NCBI RefSeq assembly: GCF_946479715.1
Contig: NZ_CAMLHF010000007.1
Span: forward strand, 1-57,559
Length of the DNA stretch: 57,559 bases
Direction: 5' to 3'
Origin: an uncultured Pedobacter sp.
GTDB lineage: Bacteria > Bacteroidota > Bacteroidia > Sphingobacteriales > Sphingobacteriaceae
Shown here: positions 50,905-57,559 of the stretch, one piece after another
Layout: the number at the start of each line of letters is the position of its first letter
How positions within the stretch are numbered: the stretch's first letter is position 1
Made by a program: the position numbers and the translations under genes
Notes under the pieces: model-generated
Databases searched by the model: none
What the model was told of the DNA's origin: nothing
Seen by the model: the letters and a program-made list of their open reading frames with translations, nothing else

Positions 50905-50933
50905 AGGAATGATCCTACCGACCATTCCTGTAT
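50905..50933 (-). terminator. Terminator after the 24-aa ORF
   Basis: On the minus strand ACAGGAATG and CATTCCTGT form a 9-bp perfect stem around an 11-base loop, followed by TTTCTTTTT. It ends a short minus-strand unit starting upstream of 51015, in a region otherwise flanked by divergent gene starts. Confidence 0.65.
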
Positions 50934-50940
50934 ATCTAAA

Positions 50941-51015
50941 TTAACGCTCTCCATATAAAGACGCATTTAAAAACAAAATATTGTATACGCCTTTAAAAAT
51001 TTTTAGTTGATCCAT
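50941..51015 (-). CDS. Very small ORF (24 aa) with its own terminator
   Basis: The ORF starts MDQLKIFKGVYN and ends NASLYGER. It sits in the 282-bp gap between the divergent 63-aa ORF (starts 50785) and MFS gene (starts 51068), with a terminator directly after its stop (50905-50933). This makes a self-contained transcription unit of roughly 120-150 bases. A weak promoter-like TATAGTTTG lies upstream. It could be a small protein or a small RNA with an incidental frame. No family was recognised. Confidence 0.45.
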   Translation of the reverse strand: MDQLKIFKGVYNILFLNASLYGER

Positions 51016-51067
51016 TTTTGCAGATATAAAGATCAAACTATATAAATTGCATTTAACTATAAAACCT

Positions 51068-52366
51068 ATGGAAGGAAATGATGATAAAATCTCGGCAAGA
51101 AGACTAAAAGCCATTTTTGGAGGCTCCATAGGCAATCTTGTAGAATGGTACGATTGGTATGCCTACTCTGCTTTCGCAATCTATTTTTCCGCTTCCTTTT
51201 TTCCCGAAGGGAATCCCACTGTACAGCTAATTAATACCGCGGGGATATTTGCTTTAGGTTTTTTAATGCGCCCACTTGGAGGCTATATTTTTGGTCGTAT
51301 TGCCGATCGTGTTGGCCGTAAACAATCCATGACACTTTCTGTATTATTGATGTCGCTGGGTTCTTTTCTAATTGCACTAACGCCAACCTATAAAACCATT
51401 GGCATTATAGCACCTATCCTTTTGTTAACTGCAAGATTGCTTCAAGGCTTAAGTGTTGGTGGCGAGTATGGGGTATCTGCAACCTACTTAAGCGAAATGG
51501 CCACTAAAAACAGACGTGGATTTTATTCAAGCTTTCAATATGTGACGTTAATTGGGGGTCAGTTACTAGCCCTCGCTATTCAATTAATACTGCAAAGAGT
51601 ATTACTATCCGAAACTCAGCTTCAGGAATGGGGCTGGCGTATTCCTTTCGTATTCGGTGCTATCCTTTCTATTGTAGCGCTTTATCTTAGAAAAAACCTC
51701 GACGAGACAAAAGCATTCGAAAACCAAAAGCAACGCGAAAATGAAAAGAAAGGAACCATGAAAGAATTATTAAAACACCCCAAAGCAGTAATTACCGTAA
51801 TAGGATTAACACTGGGTGGTACCCTCGCTTTCTATACCTATACAACTTATATGCAAAAGTTCCTTGTTAATACTGTACACATGACAAAAGAACAATCTAC
51901 ACTAATGTCGTTTTTAACGTTATTTATCTTTGCATGTTTACAGCCCTTATTCGGAGCTCTGTCCGACAAAATAGGAAGGCGGCCACTCCTTATCGCTTTT
52001 GGCGTATCAGGCACAATATGCACAGTTCCATTGCTTACTACACTAAGCCATACTACATCACAGTGGCAGGCTTTTTTTCTGTTAATGATGGCATTAATTA
52101 TAGTTAGTGGTTATACTAGTATTAACGCAGTAGTAAAGGCTGAATTATTTCCTGCCCAGGTTAGAGCCCTGGGTGTTGGATTACCTTATGCGCTAACTGT
52201 TGCCATCTTTGGTGGATCAGCTGAATATATCGCCTTGCAATTAAAAGACTGGAACCATGAAGAATATTACTATTGGTACATTACCACCTGTATTTTCATA
52301 TCTCTGATGGTTTACATTTTTATGAAGGATACAAAGAAGACTTCGAAATTGAATCAGGACAGCTGA
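51068..52366 (+). CDS. MFS transporter of the metabolite:H+ symporter (KgtP/ProP-like) type
   Basis: 432 residues from the start at 51068 (MEGNDDKISARRLKAIF); an ATG 21 bases earlier adds a non-conserved prefix. Twelve membrane segments are expected. The motif GNLVEWYDWYAYSAFA in helix 1, GRIADRVGRKQSM in the first cytosolic loop and LLTARLLQGLSVGGEYG are hallmarks of the MHS subfamily. Such proteins move dicarboxylates such as 2-oxoglutarate, or proline/betaine, with protons. The substrate cannot be fixed by eye. Confidence 0.92.
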   Translation: MEGNDDKISARRLKAIFGGSIGNLVEWYDWYAYSAFAIYFSASFFPEGNPTVQLINTAGIFALGFLMRPLGGYIFGRIADRVGRKQSMTLSVLLMSLGSFLIALTPTYKTIGIIAPILLLTARLLQGLSVGGEYGVSATYLSEMATKNRRGFYSSFQYVTLIGGQLLALAIQLILQRVLLSETQLQEWGWRIPFVFGAILSIVALYLRKNLDETKAFENQKQRENEKKGTMKELLKHPKAVITVIGLTLGGTLAFYTYTTYMQKFLVNTVHMTKEQSTLMSFLTLFIFACLQPLFGALSDKIGRRPLLIAFGVSGTICTVPLLTTLSHTTSQWQAFFLLMMALIIVSGYTSINAVVKAELFPAQVRALGVGLPYALTVAIFGGSAEYIALQLKDWNHEEYYYWYITTCIFISLMVYIFMKDTKKTSKLNQDS

Positions 52367-52397
52367 TAAATAAAGTTCCGTGCGAATGCTTTAAGGA

Positions 52398-52432
52398 AGG
52401 CATTGTTGTTCGATGCAGGAACAACAATGCCT
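52398..52432 (+). terminator. Hairpin after the MFS gene, without U-tract
   Basis: AGGCATTGTTGTTC (52398-52411) pairs perfectly with GAACAACAATGCCT (52419-52432) over a 7-base loop (14 bp). It is followed by A residues, not T, so it may be a stability element or a factor-dependent end for the MFS transcript, rather than a classic intrinsic terminator. Confidence 0.5.
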
Positions 52433-52682
52433 AAAAACCAAATATAAGCATGTCTACAAATCTTAATAGACATAATTAAAACGAAAAGTGCTGAGCAAAA
52501 ATTTATTTATGAGACTACAATTTAGGCACACAATTCTATTAACAAAAGTCCAATTCTCTTGATTCAAAAACAAAGAATACTATACATTCCGCACTTTTTC
52601 CGGCTATTAACTTTTCAGCAATTTTTTGTTTGGCATTCTGTCCTATAAAAAATAAAATTCCAAATTTTGTATTTAATCAAAC
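52433..52682. other. Non-coding AT-rich gap between the MFS and DnaE genes
   Basis: The whole gap from 52367 to 52682 is the only stretch over 300 bases without a gene. Its first part holds the hairpin at 52398-52432. The rest is AT-rich with no supported ORF, RNA gene, repeat or clear promoter. Both flanking genes end here. Confidence 0.6.
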
Positions 52683-55628
52683 TCAATCCATTACAGGATT
52701 ATCAACGATAGGTAGTTTTGCAAACCTGATTACCTCAACACTTGGAAAACCAAAATCCTCCACTACCTTACCCAATATCAAATAGCAACCTTTCCCCCTA
52801 AAAGGATAAGTAGGTGTGCTGTTGGGAAAATGCGTAGTATCAAAGAAATTTCCATCTGCATCCAGAAAAGTACCAAACCACATTTTCTTATTGTTCTTCG
52901 TATGCACAGTCTTTTCACAAACATACAATCCCACCATTTTTACCGTTTGCCCAACATATTGAATCAGGTTGTTTGTACGCACATCCCCCCTGTATGGGGT
53001 TTTCAATAGATCAAACATGGAAAGCGACAAAGGAAACCCAAGCAGTTCCAACTCATGATATGCATCTTCAAGCCTGGTATTAATCAGCTCCGGCAGTATA
53101 TAATGTTTGCTTTCCAAATGAAAAAGTTCTGCATGATTAACAGGCTTAACTTTACCACCCAACATCATATGCACCTCCCACAACAAAGTTTTCTTACTCT
53201 TACCTGTAAACCTTAAAGCTCCCACCCTAATCAAAATAATTACCTGTTCCAGCCCCATTCCTGTGCGTTTTACAAAATCCTCCAGATCAATAAATGCACC
53301 ATTTCGCTTAACCTCCTCAGGAATTAATTCTATAAATCTGTTCTCAAGCCCTTGTATACCAATAAGCCCCAGATAAGCGTCAATCCCTTTAATAGATACT
53401 ACAGGCGTACTTACATTTACACATGGCAAATGCACCTTTGCACCCGCTTTTTGCAATTCATGAACATATAACCAACGCGTATAAAACCCGCCATAATTAT
53501 TCAGCACAGCAACCATAAACTCACGAGGATAGTAGTTTTTTAAATGTAAACTCTGATAACTTTCTACTGCAAAACTTGCCGAATGTGCTTTAGAGAAACT
53601 ATAACCTGCAAAAGAGGATACCTGCCTCCATACCTCGGCCGTAATGGCCTCCGATCTGCCCAATGTCTTTGCTCCTTCATGAAACTTTTCTACCAGCTTA
53701 TTAAATTCTATTTTCGAACGATATTTACCACTCATCCCCCGTCTCAAAATGTCTGCATCCGTACCATCCATCCCCGCGTAATGAATACAGATTTTAATCA
53801 CATCCTCCTGATAAACCATTACCCCAAAAGTATCTTCCAGCTGTTCCTTCATTACAGGGTGCAGGTATTCTACGGCTTCTGGTCTATGAAAATTCTGAAT
53901 GTAAGCCTTCATCATACCTGATTGTGCAACCCCCGGTCTAATAATGCTGCTGGCTGCAACCAATGTCAGGTAATTCTCACAACCCAGCTTGGTGAGCAGT
54001 TGCCGCATAGCAGGCGATTCGATATAAAAACAACCAATACTATTGCCAGATTTCAACTTGTTATTTAGGTTAGCATCGTTCATAAACGCTTTTACCTGAT
54101 GGATATCTATTTTATGTTGCTGGTTTTCCTCCACCAACCTCACTGCTTCTTTGATATGTCCTATCCCTCTTTGGCTTAGTATATCGTATTTATCATAACC
54201 AATCGCCTCCGCCTCGTACATATCCCATTGTACAGTGGGCATTCCTTTGGGCGGTAAATCTAGTGCGGTGTAATAGGTAATCGGTTCTTCCGAAATCAGC
54301 ACACCCCCAGCATGAATACTTCTTTGATTGGGCATCTCCTTCATGATTTCGTATATGGCTGTAATCTTTTCAAAAGTAGGGTTCTTTCTATTTTCCACAG
54401 CTTTAGCCGGATCGGTAAAACCATCAATCTCAGCTTTTGGCAGGCCCATTACTTTACCAATCTCACGAATAATAGAGCGGTCTTTAAAGGTACTCATCGT
54501 GCCTAGCAACGCAGTATGATCTTTTCCATAACGCTTAAAAATATAATCCTGCACATCTTCACGCTCATCCCAGGAATAATCAATATCAAAGTCTGGGGGC
54601 GAGGTACGTTGTGCATTCAGAAACCGCTCAAAATACAAATCAAGTTCCAACGGATCTACATCAGTAATACGCAAACAAAAAGCCACGGTACTATTAGCTC
54701 CTGAGCCCCTGCCTACATGATAATAACCCTTAGACATAGAATAACGAATAATATCCCATGTGATTAAGAAATAGGCACAATACCCCAGGTCATTAATTAC
54801 CTTTAGCTCATTCTCTACTTTTCTTAGTGCCTCCTTATTGTTCTTCCCATAACGATAAATCAGACCACCCATTGCCAGCTTTTCAAGCAATGCTTTATCA
54901 TTATCCTTACTCCCTGTAAAAGTTTTACGGTTTAAGTGCACTTTCCCCTGCTCATAATTCATCCTGCAACTATCCATCAGTTTCCGTGTATTGTCCAGGA
55001 TAAAAGCGTATTTACTAAATTTAGCTTCCAGCTCCCCTGCCTGCAGGAACATATCAGTGCTTCTACATTTATCTTCAGGTACAATCATTGTCAGCAGGGT
55101 ATTTAAATCTACTCCTCGCAGATACTCATGTAAACGGTATTCGAGCCTATTGGCCACAAAAACAGGCTGTAATACAAGTAATTTATTTTTTATATGACTG
55201 ATATCTTTACCATGCAGGCTATGTAGTTCATCATAGCGAATTCCCAGATATTCATTTTCTCCTAATGGCCCCGTTACACTATCATAAGGATAAATTACAA
55301 CTGCATTTTTAAAAGGTTTTGCCTTGTCGGGCAATTCCTTTTGTTCCAGGTTATGCTCAGTCAGGAAATCATTCAATTCCTTCATCCCCTCCTTATCCCT
55401 GGCAACCCCAATATAAAGTAGTTGCTTATTCCGCCTAAATTCAATACCTCCAATAGGCTTAATACCGCTCTTATTACATGCCCTCATAAACTCCATAATC
55501 CCTGTAGAGTTATTGATATCTGTAAGCACCATCTGCGTAATCCCTCGAAAAGCAGCTTCCTTTATGAGCTTCTCGATAGACATAGTACCATAGCGCAGGC
55601 TATATTCAGAATGAACGTTCAGGTACAT
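52683..55628 (-). CDS. dnaE: Second DNA polymerase III alpha subunit (DnaE2/ImuC-like, PHP degenerate)
   Basis: 981 residues, shorter than replicative DnaE (about 1150 or more). It has an N-terminal PHP domain, palm/fingers with the catalytic Asp pair in PPDFDIDYSWDERE (near residue 346), HVGRGSGANS, and a helix-hairpin-helix/OB region. In the PHP domain the first His is replaced (NVHSEYS instead of HxHSxYS) and the later His in TDH is Ile (VLTDINNS), so metal binding and proofreading are probably lost. It starts 3 bp after the Y-family polymerase stop, forming one operon. Together they resemble the damage-inducible mutagenesis cassette, with DnaE2 performing translesion extension. Confidence 0.93.
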   Translation of the reverse strand: MYLNVHSEYSLRYGTMSIEKLIKEAAFRGITQMVLTDINNSTGIMEFMRACNKSGIKPIGGIEFRRNKQLLYIGVARDKEGMKELNDFLTEHNLEQKELPDKAKPFKNAVVIYPYDSVTGPLGENEYLGIRYDELHSLHGKDISHIKNKLLVLQPVFVANRLEYRLHEYLRGVDLNTLLTMIVPEDKCRSTDMFLQAGELEAKFSKYAFILDNTRKLMDSCRMNYEQGKVHLNRKTFTGSKDNDKALLEKLAMGGLIYRYGKNNKEALRKVENELKVINDLGYCAYFLITWDIIRYSMSKGYYHVGRGSGANSTVAFCLRITDVDPLELDLYFERFLNAQRTSPPDFDIDYSWDEREDVQDYIFKRYGKDHTALLGTMSTFKDRSIIREIGKVMGLPKAEIDGFTDPAKAVENRKNPTFEKITAIYEIMKEMPNQRSIHAGGVLISEEPITYYTALDLPPKGMPTVQWDMYEAEAIGYDKYDILSQRGIGHIKEAVRLVEENQQHKIDIHQVKAFMNDANLNNKLKSGNSIGCFYIESPAMRQLLTKLGCENYLTLVAASSIIRPGVAQSGMMKAYIQNFHRPEAVEYLHPVMKEQLEDTFGVMVYQEDVIKICIHYAGMDGTDADILRRGMSGKYRSKIEFNKLVEKFHEGAKTLGRSEAITAEVWRQVSSFAGYSFSKAHSASFAVESYQSLHLKNYYPREFMVAVLNNYGGFYTRWLYVHELQKAGAKVHLPCVNVSTPVVSIKGIDAYLGLIGIQGLENRFIELIPEEVKRNGAFIDLEDFVKRTGMGLEQVIILIRVGALRFTGKSKKTLLWEVHMMLGGKVKPVNHAELFHLESKHYILPELINTRLEDAYHELELLGFPLSLSMFDLLKTPYRGDVRTNNLIQYVGQTVKMVGLYVCEKTVHTKNNKKMWFGTFLDADGNFFDTTHFPNSTPTYPFRGKGCYLILGKVVEDFGFPSVEVIRFAKLPIVDNPVMD

Positions 55629-55631
55629 AGC

Positions 55632-56789
55632 TTATAACTCAATATTCAACACAGATGCCCTTGTTACTGCCTTTTCTCCAAAGCGCTTGCGAATCCTGTC
55701 CATTGCCTGCACCAGGCTATATTGCTCCTGCGATTCACTATACATATCAATTTGTTCAAACCCGTTTACCAGACTAGATAAACGTACACCAACAAGTCGC
55801 AACAACATCCTCTTGGTATATACCTGTTTAAAAAGTTCCCTTGCTTTTTGAATAAGCGTACCATCAAGGGAAGTGTAAGGAATAGATGCCTGCTTGGTAA
55901 CATCCTCAAAGTTGGAATATCTAATCGTTACAGTAATGCAGGCTGCAAGTTTCTTTTTTTCTCTCAGCTGAAATGCAATATCCATTACCATCGAAGTAAG
56001 CAGGTTGTTGATCATGTTTACATCTATGGTATCTGCTTTAAATGTGCATTGTGTACCAATACTCTTCTGCTCGGCATAAGGAACTACCGGACTATTATCT
56101 ATTCCTTTAGCTCTTTGAAGTAGCGATAACCCATTTTTACCCATCAGCATATTCATCTGATCCGGATGGATCTGTGTCAGCGTATAAATCTTCTTAATAC
56201 CCATATCACTAAGCTTTACAAAGGTCTTTTCGCCTAGTCCCGGAATTTTCCTGATTGAAAGAGGATTTAAAAAAGGTTGTACACCCGATGCTTCAACATT
56301 CTTCTCGCCTCTTGGCTTACATTCGTTAGTTGCCATTTTGGAAACCGTTTTATTTACCGATAGCCCAAAAGAAATTGGCAAGCCCGATTCCTTCATAATA
56401 GTTTGCCGAAGTTCATGTGCATAAGTCATACAGCCATGGAACCTATCCATGCCCGTCATATCTATATAATGCTCATCAATACTGGCTTTTTCAAACAGCG
56501 GCACCCTTTCCCTTATAATATCGGTAATTTCATGAGATGCTTTAGAATAAGCATCCATACTGCCTTTAATAAAAACCCCATGCGGACACAGCATCTTTGC
56601 CATTCTGGCTGGCATCGCTGCGTGTACTCCAAATTTTCGGGCCTCATAGCTACATGAAGTTACTACTCCACGATCCGAAATGCCGCCAATAATTATGGGT
56701 TTTCCAATAAGACTACTATCCTTTTTTAGCTCTACAGACACGAAAAATGCGTCCTGATCCATATGAATTATTTGCTTCCCTTCCCTCAT
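55632..56789 (-). CDS. dinB: Y-family DNA polymerase (DNA polymerase IV-like)
   Basis: 385 residues. The first catalytic motif DQDAFFVSVE (residues ~11-20) and the second SIDEHYIDMTG (near residue 105) carry the metal-binding acids of Y-family polymerases. A helix-hairpin-helix region (IRKIPGLGEKTFVKLSDMGI) and a little-finger domain follow, as in DinB. It bypasses damaged bases with low fidelity. It is followed 3 bp later by the DnaE2-like gene. Two tandem operators overlap its promoter. ImuB proteins lack catalytic residues; here they are present, so this is an active polymerase. Confidence 0.94.
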   Translation of the reverse strand: MREGKQIIHMDQDAFFVSVELKKDSSLIGKPIIIGGISDRGVVTSCSYEARKFGVHAAMPARMAKMLCPHGVFIKGSMDAYSKASHEITDIIRERVPLFEKASIDEHYIDMTGMDRFHGCMTYAHELRQTIMKESGLPISFGLSVNKTVSKMATNECKPRGEKNVEASGVQPFLNPLSIRKIPGLGEKTFVKLSDMGIKKIYTLTQIHPDQMNMLMGKNGLSLLQRAKGIDNSPVVPYAEQKSIGTQCTFKADTIDVNMINNLLTSMVMDIAFQLREKKKLAACITVTIRYSNFEDVTKQASIPYTSLDGTLIQKARELFKQVYTKRMLLRLVGVRLSSLVNGFEQIDMYSESQEQYSLVQAMDRIRKRFGEKAVTRASVLNIEL

Positions 56790-56811
56790 GACAAATAAAT
56801 TTAGGTCACGA

Positions 56812-56842
56812 CAAAATTAAGCTAATAAAATTAGTAAAACAA
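56812..56842 (-). promoter_or_regulatory. Promoter of the dinB-dnaE cassette
   Basis: On the minus strand TTG (56840-56842) is followed after exactly 20 bp by TAATTTTG (56812-56819), a perfect TAnnTTTG. The dinB start codon at 56789 lies about 23 bp beyond the -7 box. One copy of the 24-bp operator fills the space between the two elements. Confidence 0.72.
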
Positions 56843-56869
56843 TTATTAAGCTAAATATATTAGCTAAAC
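56817..56869 (-). promoter_or_regulatory. Two tandem 24-bp operators, likely LexA-type repressor sites
   Basis: Two direct copies of TTAAGCTAA-N5-TTAG-N2-AAAC lie at 56817-56840 and 56846-56869 on the plus strand, repeated every 29 bp. The second copy contains the perfect palindrome AGCTAA-N5-TTAGCT; the first has one degenerate half (TTAGTA). Copy one occupies the promoter spacer, copy two lies just upstream of the -33 element. This is the layout of strong repression by a dimeric repressor, as for an SOS-like regulator. No repressor gene is in the window. Confidence 0.72.
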
Positions 56870-56890
56870 ATACACGCCTTTACTATTCTT

Positions 56891-57373
56891 TTAAGCAAGC
56901 ATAAGGCCCGGAACTTCCTTTAAAATTTGATCTTTGTGAGCGGAAGATAGCCAGATATTGGATTCCAGATTTAAAATATCGATGTTTTCTTTAAGATAAT
57001 AATTCCAGCAGAGCTTTCCATTTTCTTTCTGAGTAGTAACGATATCATGAATAATATCATTTGATATCACAACGGGAGTGCTGTCTTCCCCATGCTTAAA
57101 TTCAGTTACATGAACATCTTCTAATAAAACCGTCCCTAAAACAGCCGAATTTTCATTGCCTTCATCTTCAGCAGAGATGGTCAGCTCATAAGTATTAGTA
57201 TCCTTTTTAGAATAGCCAGTTACTTCTTCAGAAAATTTAAACGCTGCGCAATGAGAGTGTTTTGGAATTTTAGCGGCATTCAATTGTTCCCATTCCTTTC
57301 GGTCATCCGGATTTTTATGCTCATCACAGTACCATTCAGGGTTGCGTACCCAAATTTTAACGACTATGTTCAT
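56891..57373 (-). CDS. Uncharacterised protein (160 aa) upstream of the polymerase cassette
   Basis: 160 residues, acidic, no signal peptide. It has a CxxxH-like cluster near the N-terminus (EWYCDEHKNPDD) and a second Cys/His group (KHSHCAAFKF), which may bind metal. No known family was recognised. It ends 21 bp before the outer operator and 102 bp before the dinB start, so it is probably a separate unit; read-through into the cassette is possible. Confidence 0.7.
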   Translation of the reverse strand: MNIVVKIWVRNPEWYCDEHKNPDDRKEWEQLNAAKIPKHSHCAAFKFSEEVTGYSKKDTNTYELTISAEDEGNENSAVLGTVLLEDVHVTEFKHGEDSTPVVISNDIIHDIVTTQKENGKLCWNYYLKENIDILNLESNIWLSSAHKDQILKEVPGLMLA

Positions 57374-57426
57374 ACACTATTGCTATTTGATTAGATAATG
57401 AAGATAGTAAAAAAAATCTTTACTAA

Positions 57427-57559
57427 TTACAGCACACCTTTCAATTTTGTCCAAACGTTTTCCGCCAATATCTTTTGTCCCTCAGCGGTAGGATGAATAC
57501 CATCATTCTGATTTAGTTTAGGAATACCTGCAACACCCTCCAGCAAAAAAGGCAGAAAA
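57427..57559 (-). CDS. SGNH/GDSL hydrolase, C-terminal end (5' part outside window)
   Basis: The last 44 codons of a gene continuing beyond the window. The block [20 protein letters not shown] is the conserved block V of SGNH/GDSL esterases, holding the catalytic Asp and His of the triad. The family hydrolyses esters or thioesters, as in arylesterase/TesA-type proteins; the substrate cannot be judged. It ends 53 bp before the 160-aa gene, and the two may be co-transcribed. Confidence 0.85.
   Translation of the reverse strand, partial: FLPFLLEGVAGIPKLNQNDGIHPTAEGQKILAENVWTKLKGVL

Noticed and set aside
53583..53921. Plus-strand ORF of 112 codons opposite dnaE
   Set aside because: Antisense shadow of the DnaE coding sequence with low-complexity, Cys/His-rich translation and no supporting signals.
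1..57559. tRNA/rRNA genes, CRISPR arrays, insertion sequences, prophage
   Set aside because: No cloverleaf-like sequences, regular spacer arrays, transposase or integrase motifs, or terminal inverted repeats were seen on either strand.

Overview
The window is chromosomal DNA from a Bacteroidota bacterium, most likely Sphingobacteriaceae and Pedobacter-like. The evidence is two SusC/SusD pairs, an ECF sigma/FecR switch feeding a SusC that carries an STN domain, a one-piece sensor with triple-tyrosine and LuxR-type domains, DUF3276 (PUR-alpha-like), DUF2911 and DUF1684 proteins, Bacteroidota-type promoters (-33 TTTG, about 20 bp, -7 TAnnTTTG), and AT-rich DNA with weak ribosome binding sites. 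No tRNA, rRNA, CRISPR array, insertion sequence or prophage was seen. Most genes lie on the minus strand.

Layout. 1-950: the end of an ABC exporter gene and a PUR-alpha-like protein, closed by a strong terminator. 973-15892 (minus): polysaccharide utilisation locus 1, read as sigma, FecR, SusC, SusD, NagX-like membrane acyltransferase and GH20 beta-hexosaminidase, then after a hairpin a heme-binding PSD1-type protein and a Tat-exported DUF1501 protein. 15930-28215 (minus): locus 2, read as sensor/regulator, SusC, SusD, GH30, GH5-CBM6 and a seven-heme cytochrome c. The enzymes suggest N-acetylglucosamine-containing glycan for locus 1 and beta-glucan, probably beta-1,6/1,3, for locus 2. Together this resembles a fungal cell wall toolkit. 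28231-32077: an outer-membrane barrel with a glycine-rich secreted partner. 32133-34482: cytochrome bd oxidase (cydAB).

34741-46342: a lipoprotein, an M1 aminopeptidase, a DUF2911 protein, an operon of PIG-L deacetylase, 49-aa membrane peptide, sodium:solute symporter and BNR/sialidase-fold protein, then a TetR-DoxX-LEA14 unit. 46474-52432: DinB-superfamily protein and AlkB, a 28-aa ORF, a TPR protein, a DUF1684 protein, thioredoxin, a serine hydrolase with a small coupled ORF, a 24-aa ORF and an MHS-family MFS transporter. 52683-57373: a probable damage-inducible mutagenesis cassette (Y-family polymerase plus a second DnaE with a degenerate PHP domain) behind a promoter overlapped by two copies of a 24-bp operator, and an orphan ORF. 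The window ends inside an SGNH/GDSL hydrolase gene.

The observations most worth following are the paired operators before the polymerase cassette, direct repeats before the locus 2 susC, a terminator-like hairpin on the opposite strand before the locus 1 susC (possible antisense RNA), heme proteins built into both glycan loci, and three very small ORFs. All functional statements come from reading motifs; no database search was run.
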